From positions 2,232,001-2,296,000 of the forward strand of contig OZ241351.1 of NCBI GenBank assembly GCA_965200355.1: a DNA stretch of 64,000 bases, written 5' to 3'. A model generated the notes under the pieces. The model was not told the origin of the DNA. It was given only the letters and a program-made list of their open reading frames with translations, and did no database searches. The translations under genes and the position numbers were made by a program. Numbering within the stretch: the stretch's first letter is position 1; each line of letters begins with the position of its first letter. Below, piece after piece: positions 16,843 through 26,864 of the stretch. The stretch comes from Bin18 sp965200355 (GTDB lineage Bacteria > Desulfobacterota > Binatia > Bin18).

Positions 16843-17595
16843 TTACTCTGATTTCTCGCCAAGAGCTTGACGTAATACGTTCTTGACGAATTCGGGAACA
16901 TTTTTTCGAGCATGTTTTGATAGCTGAACAAGGCGCTCGTATTGAGGCACTTCATCGTCAGACCACGTAACAGCCAAACGTCGAATGAGACGTAAGGCAA
17001 TATGCGCGTAGTTCTCTGGGTTTGCCCAATAGCAGGCTTTACAGACTTCGGGTGAGTGGTCTGTCGTCCAGTTCTTGCAATGCTCGCACGACCATGACTT
17101 TGCACGGTTGCAGGAACCACAGAGCAGCATAAATTCGTCTGTATCCAATGTGCCGGCGGGGTCGCCACCAACTTCGTAGGGAACACGATGATCAATTTGA
17201 AGATAGCGGGGAGCGTAGTCGGTGAAACATACCCCGCAGCGCGAATTGTAAAGTTCAACCAAGGTTGCTTTGAAGGTTTTTGGCCAGGCTTTACGTCCGC
17301 CAAGCTTACCACTTGTGATTCTCGCGGGATCACCGAACCTGTAGGCTCCAATTTTGCGTCCGTGCGAGCCTGTCACGCGGAAGGTTTCTAACGGTATTCC
17401 TTGCTCTCGCACGTCACGGGCGGCTCGGGGTGGATGATCGTACCCGTATGCGTCGCTCAACTCTTCAGTCGTAATATGGCCGTGCTTCAGAATGTGATCT
17501 ATGACGGTCTTTGGACGCTTTGCGGTAACGGCCTGGAGGAGATTGAGAAATTCCTGCGGCAGTGCGGTTCTCTGGTTGCCTTTTTTCTTTGCCAC
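16843..17595 (-). CDS. HNH endonuclease, probable restriction enzyme
   Basis: A 250-residue protein. Seen: an N-terminal winged-helix-like segment (ILKHGHITTEELSDAYG, about 36-52), then an HNH/zinc module: C120-G-V-C123, QIDHRVPYEVGGD with the catalytic His at 136, MLLCGSCNRAK with Cys 159/162 and Asn 163. Further Cys pairs follow at 170/173 and 185/188. It starts with GTG at 17595, 11 bases after the methyltransferase stop, so the pair is one transcription unit. With a D12 adenine methyltransferase next door it most likely is the restriction half of a type II system. The 146 bases to the Argonaute stop contain only a small inverted repeat (about 16815-16835). Confidence 0.83.
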   Translation of the reverse strand: MAKKKGNQRTALPQEFLNLLQAVTAKRPKTVIDHILKHGHITTEELSDAYGYDHPPRAARDVREQGIPLETFRVTGSHGRKIGAYRFGDPARITSGKLGGRKAWPKTFKATLVELYNSRCGVCFTDYAPRYLQIDHRVPYEVGGDPAGTLDTDEFMLLCGSCNRAKSWSCEHCKNWTTDHSPEVCKACYWANPENYAHIALRLIRRLAVTWSDDEVPQYERLVQLSKHARKNVPEFVKNVLRQALGEKSE

Positions 17596-17606
17596 CGGTT
17601 GGACCT

Positions 17607-18509
17607 TTACCAGAGGGAGAGTTGATGTTTATTGGCGCGTCCGGCTCGTGTGAGCGAGGCGGTCAGAGCCGGAGACAGATATAATGATTCATAGGTCATC
17701 TCTGACCGACCCAGGAGCGTGGCCTGCGTAGACCGTCCGGCGCAGAGTTCCAGACGGGTTAATTGTAGGCAATCTGGAAGGGGTTTCCCGTAAGTCTTCG
17801 TGCCTGTACGCCCGTCGTAGGAGACGGCATACATGATACGCCGAGCGTTGAGTTTTGCGAGTTCGCGGCAGAACTCGTCGTGATTGACCTTGGGAAGATA
17901 GCGCTGATCCCGACTTCCACCCACACCCTGATACGGGGGGTCCATATAGATGAGGTCCTCCTCCGTACAGTTGTCAAGCACTTTCGTATAGTCCCATGAC
18001 GTGAGCCGGGTGCGCTCTCGGAACAGCGCCGCAGTGCAGCGGAGCCGCCGCCGCATCTCGGTTGGACGAGCACCTTTGCGGCGATTATCCGGTGTGTTGT
18101 TAAACTCACCGTTCGCGTTATATCGAATGGCGGCCTTCACACAGCGAGCAAGTAGATATAAGAAGTCGCCGGGAGCATGTTCGGTGTTGAAGCGATGGCG
18201 TACCGTGTTGAAATACTCCCGTTCACGACCAAGTTGGTCGTTCCAGAGGAAGGTATACGTGTCAGCCAACTCATCTGGGCAGCGCATGATGCGCTCCCAT
18301 AATTCGATCAGTGGAGAATGCGCGTCGTTGATCCAAAATTGGGCGGCCCGCCGGCTGGCAGCCATCGCAATCGACACCGCAGCAGAGCCGGCAAAGGGCT
18401 CAACTAGGCGGGAGGCCGTTGCCGGGAAATGTTGAAGGATCAGTGGTGCAATTTGACGTTTGCTGCCCTGGTACGGAATCGGCTGCGGCACGTCGGCGGA
18501 AGCGTTCAT
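17607..18509 (-). CDS. D12-class N6-adenine DNA methyltransferase
   Basis: A 300-residue modification enzyme of the Dam/D12 class. Seen: N-terminal PIPYQGSKRQIAPLIL (motif X), FxGxG motif I as EPFAGSAAV at about 37-45, and motif IV DPPY at 190-193 followed by Q-G-V-G. It transfers a methyl group from SAM to adenine N6 at its recognition site, protecting host DNA. The partner is the HNH gene 11 bases downstream. The target recognition region, between motifs III and IV, gives no readable specificity. Start ATG at 18509 has a weak AGAAG ahead of it. Confidence 0.9.
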   Translation of the reverse strand: MNASADVPQPIPYQGSKRQIAPLILQHFPATASRLVEPFAGSAAVSIAMAASRRAAQFWINDAHSPLIELWERIMRCPDELADTYTFLWNDQLGREREYFNTVRHRFNTEHAPGDFLYLLARCVKAAIRYNANGEFNNTPDNRRKGARPTEMRRRLRCTAALFRERTRLTSWDYTKVLDNCTEEDLIYMDPPYQGVGGSRDQRYLPKVNHDEFCRELAKLNARRIMYAVSYDGRTGTKTYGKPLPDCLQLTRLELCAGRSTQATLLGRSEMTYESLYLSPALTASLTRAGRANKHQLSLW

Positions 18510-18593
18510 AGCGACAATTCTTCTGCAAGCGGTCTCTGTCTCTAGCGTATCCCGACCTTATACGCCCCCGTGGTTCAGGTATAGTCTGAAGAT

Positions 18594-19061
18594 ATGCGCA
18601 TGATGCCGGCCACATCCTACCGACTCGAACGAATCCAGCCCATTCCGCAACCGCTTGAAGCCGTTTTCGCATTTTTTGCTGACGCGGGGAATCTGGAACG
18701 CATCACCCCGCCGTTTCTGCATTTCCGTATTCTAACTCCATTACCCATCACCATGCAGACCGGCGCGCGTATTGACTATCATCTCAGACTCGTCGGGGTG
18801 CCGTTCCAGTGGACCACACGGATAGAGGACTATGCGCCCCCGCACCGTTTTGTCGATAGCCAACTCTCCGGGCCCTATCAGCACTGGGTGCATCTGCATG
18901 AGTTTGCGGCGAGCGGGAAGGGAACCTTGATGCGGGATGTGGTGGATTACGCAATCCCGTACGGCATCATTGGCAGCCTGGCCCAGAAACTCTTTGTCGC
19001 CCGGATGCTGGACCGCATCTTTGATTATCGCCGCGAGGCAATCACGGCCTGTCTGGGTTGA
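18594..19061 (+). CDS. SRPBCC-fold cyclase/dehydrase-like protein
   Basis: A 155-residue single-domain protein of the START/Bet v1-like group. Seen: an N-terminal strand YRLERIQPIPQPLEAVFAFF, then NLERITPPFLHFRI, GVPFQWTTRIEDYAPPHRFVD and a C-terminal helix ending RIFDYRREAI. It shares the P-x-x-A-N-L-E-R-I-T-P-P pattern with the N-terminal half of the fused protein at 23697, suggesting a related ligand. It transcribes away from the methyltransferase and stands 105 bases before the ABC operon. These folds bind hydrophobic ligands; no enzyme activity can be assigned. Confidence 0.82.
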   Translation: MRMMPATSYRLERIQPIPQPLEAVFAFFADAGNLERITPPFLHFRILTPLPITMQTGARIDYHLRLVGVPFQWTTRIEDYAPPHRFVDSQLSGPYQHWVHLHEFAASGKGTLMRDVVDYAIPYGIIGSLAQKLFVARMLDRIFDYRREAITACLG

Positions 19062-19166
19062 CCGGGGAGGCCCTTCCCGCACCAGAGCCAGAGGGCTTCT
19101 CAGTTTGTCTGACATCTATACAATAGGCAGGGGTCCGTGATGAGGGGGCCAGTGTGAGGGAGTCCG

Positions 19167-19927
<761 letters not shown>

Positions 19928-19931
<4 letters not shown>

Positions 19932-22483
19932 GTTGGCTGTTGTGGCGTTCCAGCCGGCGTTACTTGCAGCAACACGCCTGGCAGGTTGGCTTGGCCCTCC
20001 TCGGCATTGCCCTTGGTGTGGCTGTGGTGGTGGCGATTGACATTGCAAACGAGAGTGCCCGCCGGGCCTTTGTGCTGGCAACCCAGAGTGTGGTCGGACG
20101 CGCGACGCATCAAATTGTTGGCGGGCCAAATGGATTATCCGAGGAGGTGTACCGCGGTCTGCGGCTGAACGGAAAAGTCCGGGCTCTTGCGCCTGTGGTG
20201 GAGAGCGATGTGGCGGCAACAGACTATCCTGGCCGGATTTTTCATATGCTCGGCGTTGACGTGTTTGCGGAAGCGCCCTTCCGCCCCTATCTCAGCCGCG
20301 CCGGCACAACGCCTGACAATGACGTGCGGGCCTTCCTGACCCAGCCGGCCACCGGTCTGATTGCCGCCCGGACTGCCCAACATCTCGGGCTTGATATTGG
20401 AGACCAACTCAGCATCCGAATCGGAACCCAGCACCGGGCGGTGACCATAGTCGGCTTGCTCAACCCGCATGAGCAGAGCGCCGCCCGCGCGGTGGACAAT
20501 CTGCTCATTATGGATATTGCCGCGGCGCAGGAAATCCTGGGGATGGTCGGCCGGTTGAGCCGGATTGATGTGCTCGCGCCTGAGGGCGCGTCCGGGCAAG
20601 CACTCCTGGCCAGGCTGCGCCAGCTTGTGCCGGCTGGGGTGGAAGTGCTGTCGTCGCGCGGTCGGTCTCAAGCCATTACTCAGATGACGCAGGCCTTTCA
20701 TCTGAATCTGACGGCCCTGAGTCTATTAGCCCTGATCGTCGGTGCGTTTCTCATTTACAACACCATGACCTTCTCTGTCGTCCAGCGGCGGGGCTTGCTC
20801 GGCTTGCTCCGTCTCCAGGGCGTGACGCGGCGGGAGATTTTTCTGCTGATTATGGGTGAGGCCGCGCTCATGGGGGGGGGGGGGACGGTGGGGGGTATTG
20901 GTCTCGGGATACTCCTCAGCCAGAGCCTGGTGCAGCTTGTGACGCGCACAATTACCGACCTCTATTTTGTCCTGACGGTAGGGGAACTCGCGCTGACCCC
21001 GGTCGTGCTTGGCAAGGGCCTGGTGCTCGGCCTGGGCGCCAGCCTGCTGGCCGCCCTCTGGCCGGCCTGGGAAGCCACCACAACGCCGCCACGGGTGACC
21101 TTGCAGCGTTCAAGCCTGGAGACGCGCGCCCGGCAAACCGCACCCCAGACGATGCTGATGGGCCTGCTGATACTGGCTGCCGGGCTCGGTGGGCTGTGGA
21201 TATCGGGAACGAATTTATGGTGGAGTTTCGGCTCCCTGTTTGGGGTGCTGCTCGGCTGCGTCCTGATGACGCCGTTGACGACCGTTGGCTGCATCCGTCT
21301 GCTCCAGCCCCTGCTACAAGCCTGGGGTGGCACGCTGGGCCGCTTGTGCGCCCGGAGTGTGGTGGCGGCGCTGAGTCGGACCGCGGTAGCGATTGCCGCG
21401 CTGATGGTGGCCGTGGCAGTCACGGTCGGCGTGGGTATCATGGTCCAGAGCTTTCGCCACACGGTCGTGCGTTGGCTGGGATCCTCACTCCACGCCGATG
21501 TCTATATTGCCCCCCCGAGTCTGATTGCACGCCGGAGTGATGCCACGCTGGACCCGGCGCTGGTCCAGCGGCTGGCGTCCGCGCCCGATATTACGCGGGT
21601 CAACACCTATCGGGGCCTACAGGTCGAATCCCCCCTGGGCCTCACCCAACTGGTGGCTATTGATTTGGCGGAACGCAGCTATGCGGCCTTTACGTTTATT
21701 GCTGGTAAGCCAGAGTCTATCTGGCCGGCCTTTCAAAACGAGGCCGCGGTCATTATTTCTGAGCCGTATGCGTATCGGCATACGCTCGGCCTCAATGATA
21801 CGCTTCGACTCCGTACCGACCGGGGCGAACACAGGTTTCGGGTCGTCGGGATTTTTACGGATTATGGCTCGGACCAGGGCATTGTGATGTTGAGCCGTCA
21901 CACCTATGACCGCTGGTGGCAGGATGCCAGCGTCTCCTCCCTGGGCGTGTATGCCGCGCCAGACACCGATGTTGACCGCCTCGTCGAATCACTGCGCCGG
22001 CTGGCCGGAATGGAACACGATGTCCTCATTCGCTCAAACCGGACTTTGCGCCAAGCCTCGCTCGAAGTCTTTGATCGCACCTTCACCATCACCACCGTCC
22101 TCCATCTGCTCACCACGCTGGTGGCTTTTATCGGGGTCTTGAGTGCGCTGATGGCCCTCCAGCTTGAACGCGCCCGCGAGCTTGGGGTGCTGCGCGCGAC
22201 CGGGTGTACCCCCGGCCAGGTCTGGGGGCTCATGACCTCCCAAACCGGGCTGATGGGTCTTGTTGCTGGTCTGCTGGCCGTACCGGTCGGGGTTGGGCTG
22301 GCGCTTATTCTGGTCTTGGTAATTAATCGGCGCTCGTTTGGCTGGACCCTGCAAATTGAGATTGCCCCGGAAATCCTGGTGCAGGCGGTTGCGATGGCGG
22401 TGGGCGCCGCGCTGCTGGCCGGCCTCTACCCGGCCCTGCGTATGGCCCGGACCTCGCCGGCGCTGGCCCTACGGAATGAATAA
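19928..22483 (+). CDS. FtsX/LolE-type ABC permease, duplicated form
   Basis: An 851-residue permease with two FtsX-like halves. Seen: one N-terminal membrane helix, a periplasmic MacB_PCD-like domain (about 40-250), three helices around 260-400 including FLIYNTMTFSVVQRR and GLLRLQGVTRREI, and further helices near 415-510. A second periplasmic domain follows, then a final triplet with LERARELGVLRATG and ALLAGLYPALRMARTSPALAL. This is the arrangement of exporters next to AttH/CrtC-like genes, and lipid or lipoprotein release is the usual guess. Oddity: a G13 run at 20872-20884 inside the coding frame, encoding Gly residues. The frame is intact at this length. Confidence 0.9.
20872..20884 (+). 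repeat. Homopolymer tract G13 inside the permease gene
   Basis: Thirteen consecutive G bases encode a glycine run in the first FtsX block. The reading frame is open with 13; gain or loss of one base would truncate the protein after about 320 residues. It is a possible slippage site. Confidence 0.9.
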
Positions 22484-22497
22484 ACGGTGAGCCTCGC

Positions 22498-23700
22498 ATG
22501 ACCCCCCGCCTGCGTATCATGGTCATTCTGCTGCTGGCCGGCCTGGTCGGGGTCGGGCAGTGGTATATCGGCGTGCAAACGCCCGACTCTACGAGCACAG
22601 AACCTCGGTTGTCACTCGGTCAGGCCCTGGGTGGGGAGCTGGCCGGCTTCGCGCGGGCAGACCGTCCGCGCGTATTGCGCTTTCCTGACGACCACGGCCC
22701 GCATCCGGCCTATCGGACCGAGTGGTGGTATTACACCGGGAATCTGAAGTCCGCCGCCGGCCGCCATTTCGGATTCCAGCTTACCTTTTTCCGCACGGCC
22801 CTGAACGCGCCCCCAGGCCGGGTCAAGCGGACCTCGGCCTGGGGGACGCAGGACGTGTATATGGCCCATTTCGCTCTGAGCGATGTCGAAGCCCGGCGTT
22901 TTCACGCCTTTCAGCGGCTGAGCCGGGCCGCACTGGGCTTGGCCGGGGCGTCGGCTGCCCCCTTTCGCGTCTGGCTCGAAGACTGGTCGGCGACTGGAGA
23001 GATGGCGGTAGGGCAGCCCGTGTCCATGCAGTTGTCCGCCGAAGAACAGGACGTGGCGCTCCACCTCAGACTGAGGGCAGACAAGCCTCTTGTCCTGCAC
23101 GGCCAAAATGGGTTGAGTCAGAAAGGTCCCACGGCCGGCCAGGCTTCGTATTATTATTCCTTCACCCGGCTGCTTTCGACCGGCGTGGTGCGCTTGGGCG
23201 ACGAAGAGTTTCAGGTGCAGGGGTTGAGCTGGATGGACCGGGAATGGAGTACGAGCGTGCTGAGCGACGATATCCAGGGCTGGGACTGGTTCGCCCTTCA
23301 GCTTACCAACGGGCAGGAATTGATGGTCTATCAGCTCCGTCCGCAATCGGGCGACAGCCGTCCCCTCAGCAGCGGCAGCCTGGTCGCCGCGGACGGCACA
23401 ACGCAGACCCTGGGCTCGGCGGATGTTCAGATTAAGGTGCTGCACACCTGGCAGAGTCCGACTGACGGCACCACATACCCGGCCAAATGGCGGCTGCGTA
23501 TTCCGGGCGCAGCAATGGACCTGACGATTACGCCGTATCTGGCCGACCAGGAAATGCACACCCTGATTCGTTATTGGGAAGGGGCGGTCCGGGTGCAGGG
23601 GAGCGTGCAGGGGCGGCCACTCGAAGGCGACGGCTATGTTGAGCTGACCGGTTATGCTGAAAACAAGACGGGTCCCAGCGTGTTTGGCCGGATGTCATGA
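22498..23700 (+). CDS. Secreted AttH/CrtC-like (lipocalin-like) protein
   Basis: A 400-residue protein. Seen: an N-terminal hydrophobic anchor or signal (LRIMVILLLAGLVGVGQWYI), then the family signature FPDDHGPHPAYRTEWWYYTGNL and FGFQLTFFRTAL, later SYYYSFTRLL, LSWMDREWS and GWDWFALQL. This matches the AttH / carotenoid 1,2-hydratase (CrtC) double-lipocalin fold. In photosynthetic bacteria CrtC hydrates carotenoid ends; AttH-type proteins with an ABC exporter have unknown roles. No carotenoid genes are in the window. It sits 14 bases behind the permease and its stop overlaps the next ATG (ATGA). Confidence 0.87.
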   Translation: MTPRLRIMVILLLAGLVGVGQWYIGVQTPDSTSTEPRLSLGQALGGELAGFARADRPRVLRFPDDHGPHPAYRTEWWYYTGNLKSAAGRHFGFQLTFFRTALNAPPGRVKRTSAWGTQDVYMAHFALSDVEARRFHAFQRLSRAALGLAGASAAPFRVWLEDWSATGEMAVGQPVSMQLSAEEQDVALHLRLRADKPLVLHGQNGLSQKGPTAGQASYYYSFTRLLSTGVVRLGDEEFQVQGLSWMDREWSTSVLSDDIQGWDWFALQLTNGQELMVYQLRPQSGDSRPLSSGSLVAADGTTQTLGSADVQIKVLHTWQSPTDGTTYPAKWRLRIPGAAMDLTITPYLADQEMHTLIRYWEGAVRVQGSVQGRPLEGDGYVELTGYAENKTGPSVFGRMS

Positions 23701-25124
23701 GTACGGAAGTGTTTATCCGCCGGGTACACATTCCCGCCCCAGCGGCCGAGGTCTTTGCGTGGCACGCACGACCAGGGGCGTTCGAGCGCCTTACCCCGCC
23801 CTGGGAGGCGGTAGAAATTATTGAGCGCAGGGGTGGCATTGAAAATGGTGACCGGGTGGTGCTGCGTATGGGGCTGGGTCCCTTCTCCCAACAGTGGGTC
23901 GCCGAACACCGGGACTATGAAGCCGGGGTCCAATTCCGCGATGTCCAAATCTCCGGCCCCTTTGCTCGCTGGGAGCATACCCACCGAGTTGAAGCCGCGG
24001 GACGAGCCGGCTGTATTTTAGAAGATCGGATTGTATATGCGCTGCCGGGTGGACGTGTAGGCCAGATGCTCGGCCGGGCATGGACCAAACGCAAATTGGC
24101 CCGTCTCTTCGCCTATCGGCATGAGGTGACGCGCCAAGACGTGCTCGCCCACGCCCAGCATCAACAGTGCAATCAGTTGAACTCTGGAGGAAGACCAATG
24201 AAGATACTCGTCTCCGGTGCAAGCGGTTTGGTCGGTTCTGCGTTGCTCTCTTACCTGACAACGGGCGGACACCGCGTCACGCGCCTGGTCCGCACGGACG
24301 GGGCCAGCGTGGCGGACGGTGCAGTCGCCTGGTCTCCGACTGCCAGAACGATTGACCGGGCCGGGCTGGAAGGATTTGACGCGGTTGTCCACTTGGCCGG
24401 AGAGAACATCGCCTCCGGGCGCTGGACCCCTGAGCGTAAACGCCGCATTCGGGACAGTCGGGTCAACGGCACCCAGGTGCTGTGCGAAGCGCTGGCCCAA
24501 TGCGCCCGGCCGCCCACGGTTTTTGTCGGGGCCTCGGCGATTGGGTATTACGGGGAGCGTGGAGACGAAACCCTGACCGAAGAGAGTGGCGCGGGGGAGG
24601 GGTTTCTGGCCGAGGTGTGTCGTGATTGGGAAGCGGCCGCGGCCGGGCTGAGCGCTACGGGTATACGGACCGCCCTGCTGCGGATTGGCATTGTCCTCAG
24701 TCCTGCCGGCGGCGCGCTGAAAAAAATGCTCATACCGTTTCAACTCGGCCTTGGCGGCGTTATTGGCACGGGCAGCCAGTATATGAGCTGGATTGCCCTG
24801 GACGACGTGCTCGGAGTGATACAGCACGCCCTCACCAATACCGCGCTCAGTAGTCCGATCAATGTGGTGGGCCCCGAGGCCGTGACGAATCGGGAATACA
24901 CCCGGACGCTCGGCAAGGTTCTGGGCCGGCCGACCTTTTTCCCTGTCCCGGCCTTTGCGGCTCGGCTTGCCTTTGGCGAGATGGCCGATGCTCTGTTGCT
25001 GGCCAGCACCCGGGTTGAGCCGCGTATCCTCATGCGAACTGGCTATCGCTTTCGCTATCCGGGGCTTGAGGCTGCCCTGCGTCACGTGTTGGGAAAAGAG
25101 GCTGGGGGCGGACGACCCGAGTAA
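23697..25124 (+). CDS. SRPBCC domain fused to TIGR01777-type NAD(P)-binding epimerase
   Basis: A 475-residue two-domain protein. Residues 1-150 are an SRPBCC fold (PAPAAEVFAWHARPGAFERLTPPWE, the same pattern as the gene at 18594). Residues about 168-475 are an extended SDR of the TIGR01777/YfcH type: MKILVSGASGLVGSALL, VVHLAGENIASGRW, FVGASAIGYYG and a C-terminal DUF1731-like region. The junction is unusual because a strong ribosome site and an in-frame ATG (24198) precede the SDR part, so a second, SDR-only product of 308 residues is possible. YfcH-type proteins have no firm biochemical role. Co-translation with the ABC/AttH genes suggests a shared lipid-related pathway (inference). Confidence 0.88.
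   Translation: MSTEVFIRRVHIPAPAAEVFAWHARPGAFERLTPPWEAVEIIERRGGIENGDRVVLRMGLGPFSQQWVAEHRDYEAGVQFRDVQISGPFARWEHTHRVEAAGRAGCILEDRIVYALPGGRVGQMLGRAWTKRKLARLFAYRHEVTRQDVLAHAQHQQCNQLNSGGRPMKILVSGASGLVGSALLSYLTTGGHRVTRLVRTDGASVADGAVAWSPTARTIDRAGLEGFDAVVHLAGENIASGRWTPERKRRIRDSRVNGTQVLCEALAQCARPPTVFVGASAIGYYGERGDETLTEESGAGEGFLAEVCRDWEAAAAGLSATGIRTALLRIGIVLSPAGGALKKMLIPFQLGLGGVIGTGSQYMSWIALDDVLGVIQHALTNTALSSPINVVGPEAVTNREYTRTLGKVLGRPTFFPVPAFAARLAFGEMADALLLASTRVEPRILMRTGYRFRYPGLEAALRHVLGKEAGGGRPE
24186..24200 (+). promoter_or_regulatory. Internal ribosome binding site and start codon in a fusion gene
   Basis: GGAGG at 24186-24190 stands seven bases before an in-frame ATG at 24198, exactly where the SDR domain begins. 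This could start translation of a free epimerase from the same message. It may also be a relic of two formerly separate genes. Confidence 0.5.
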
Positions 25125-25134
25125 AGGACAGGCT

Positions 25135-25674
25135 ATGCGACTGTTTTTTGATCGTCTGTTCATTTTTGTGGAGACGCTGGCGGCCGGCGTCTGGATTGGC
25201 GCGTTGGCCGGGTTCGGCTTTGCGGTGGCCGGCACGGTCTTTCAAGAACTGCCCAGCATCACCCTGGCTGGCAACGTGAATGCCGCGGTGCTGGCCAAGC
25301 TGAACCGCCTCGAATTTATTGCTGCCGCGAGCATGGCCGTTTCTGCGGTGTATTTTTTGTTGCGTTCGGACGGGTGGACGGCGGTGCGCGGTGTGAAGAC
25401 GCTCCTCGTTGTGCTCATGGTGGCCGCGCTGCTCTATTACGTCCTGGTTGTGGGCGACCGCTTGGAATACCTGCGGGTCGTAGAGATTCAGGATTTTGAT
25501 AAATTCGACCCAACGCGCCAAGGTTTTTGGGACGAGTTTGCGCGGCTGCACCAGCGCTATACCCAACTGGTCAAAGCCAACCTGGGTATGGGGGTGCTGT
25601 ATCTCTTGCTGTCCGCTTTTGAACGTGGGAGCAAAACGTCGGGGCAATCCCCTGTGGCTGCCCGGCTTTTATGA
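25135..25674 (+). CDS. DUF4149-like integral membrane protein
   Basis: A 179-residue protein with four hydrophobic segments (about 5-30, 55-72, 85-105 and 145-165). Seen: FIFVETLAAGVWIGALAGFGFAVAG at the N-terminus, then an N-R-L-E-F-I-A-A motif and a mid-protein R-x-V-K-T-L-L helix. This is the pattern of DUF4149/YqjF-like small membrane proteins. AAAGGA precedes the ATG at 25135, 10 bases after the fusion gene; longer in-frame starts lie inside that gene. It is the last gene of the operon, and its 3' end overlaps the convergent LLM gene by six bases. No function is known. Confidence 0.7.
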   Translation: MRLFFDRLFIFVETLAAGVWIGALAGFGFAVAGTVFQELPSITLAGNVNAAVLAKLNRLEFIAAASMAVSAVYFLLRSDGWTAVRGVKTLLVVLMVAALLYYVLVVGDRLEYLRVVEIQDFDKFDPTRQGFWDEFARLHQRYTQLVKANLGMGVLYLLLSAFERGSKTSGQSPVAARLL

Positions 25675-26676
25675 GCGGGGGGCTAGATGACGGAGCGTAC
25701 TCAAGATATTGGCGCGCTTTTGGGCCAAGTCGGTCTCAAATGACTGCATTTGCAGAAAGACGGTATCCACCCCGTTCTCCAGATAGCGCTGAATATGGGC
25801 TTGCATTTCCTCTGGTGTCCCCTGAATAAATAAGTCCTGCATAACCTCCGGCGGGACCGCGGCCACGGCCGCCCGGCGGTCGCCGCCGGCCCACGCCTCC
25901 CACATCGGACCCAGCAGTTCCGTCCGACCCAGCCACTCATGAAAGGCTTTATACACCGGCACATTCAAATAGGTATTGATATGCCGCCGGATGCCGGTCT
26001 CAACCGCCGGACCGGGCGGGTCAACGCTGATAAAAATCCGGGCGGTGATTTCCACTTCGTCAGGATGACGGCCGGCGGCCTGAGCGGCCTCACGCACGAC
26101 AGCGACCGACTTTTTGACATCAGCGGCAGACAGCCAGTTGATAATCGCCCCGTCAGCATACTGACCGGCGATGCGCAGCATCAGCGGCTTCAGCGCGCCG
26201 AGGTGAATAGGAATGGGGGTCTGCGGCGGGCGGCTGCACCGAAAGCCTGTAACGCTAAAGGTCTCACCCTCAAAGGTGACGCGCTCGCCCGTAAACGCTT
26301 GGCGCAGAAAGGCCAGCATTTCGCGGACCCGGACGGCCGGGCGGGCAAACGTGCCGCCGTTCCAGAACTCAACAATCGGGTGTGAGCCTGCGCCGATGCC
26401 CAGACAAAAGCGGTTCGGGGCGAGTTCGGCCAGGCCGGCCGCACTCAGGGCCAGGGTGGCCGGCCCGCGCGTATACACATTGGCCAGCGCCGTGCCGAGT
26501 CGTAGCTCGGTTGTCTGGGCCAGGGGGGCCAGCGGGGTAAAACAATCGACGCCATCAACCTCCATAGACCAGGCGTCGGTATAGCCGGCCTGGGCGGCTT
26601 CACGCGCGATGTCAACATGTTCTGCAAGGCTGAAGCCCTCCAGAGGAACCGATAGCGACCAGCGTTTCTGAGCCAT
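25669..26676 (-). CDS. LLM-class oxidoreductase (F420/FMN-dependent type)
   Basis: A 335-residue luciferase-like enzyme of a different subgroup from the one at 1601. Seen: N-terminal RWSLSVPLEGFSLAEHVDIA, AGYTDAWSMEVDG, LRLGTALANVYTRGPATLA and RFCLGIGAGSHPIVE. These match the N5,N10-methylene-tetrahydromethanopterin reductase-like branch, which often uses F420. No F420 biosynthesis gene is in view, so the cofactor is open. It is likely monocistronic; the 188 bases upstream hold a palindromic repeat. Confidence 0.88.
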   Translation of the reverse strand: MAQKRWSLSVPLEGFSLAEHVDIAREAAQAGYTDAWSMEVDGVDCFTPLAPLAQTTELRLGTALANVYTRGPATLALSAAGLAELAPNRFCLGIGAGSHPIVEFWNGGTFARPAVRVREMLAFLRQAFTGERVTFEGETFSVTGFRCSRPPQTPIPIHLGALKPLMLRIAGQYADGAIINWLSAADVKKSVAVVREAAQAAGRHPDEVEITARIFISVDPPGPAVETGIRRHINTYLNVPVYKAFHEWLGRTELLGPMWEAWAGGDRRAAVAAVPPEVMQDLFIQGTPEEMQAHIQRYLENGVDTVFLQMQSFETDLAQKRANILSTLRHLAPRS

Positions 26677-26825
26677 GTATAAACTCCGTAGTAAAGAGAC
26701 GCTGCCGACTATACCCGCTCAGGCCGTGCTTGTCGAAGGGCCGGGGGAGAAGGGGAAGAAGAAAACTGAACCAGTACCGGGAGAGGGACAAGTCGAGGGT
26801 GATGAGTGATGGTGGCGAGACCTGC

Positions 26826-26855
26826 GTTCGCCCTGAGCGGAGCGAAGTCGAAGGG
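26826..26855 (+). repeat. Dispersed palindromic intergenic repeat, copy 1
   Basis: A 30-base element with the core CCTGAGCGGAGCGAAGTCGA followed by AGG. Near copies occur at 29377-29411 (inverted), 29424-29466, 32911-32934 and 54463-54490, all between genes. The core can fold on itself. A weaker relative ending TTGTCGAAGGG lies at about 26718-26740. No other feature is seen in 26677-26864. Confidence 0.7.
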
Positions 26856-26864
26856 CACCCAGGG

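Noticed and set aside
16788..17351. A 187-codon minus-strand frame overlapping the HNH gene
   Set aside because: It shares the strand but not the frame of the HNH gene, and lacks its Cys/His motifs.
13735..18593. Prophage or integrative element
   Set aside because: No integrase, phage structural gene, tRNA or matching end repeats seen; only defence genes are present.
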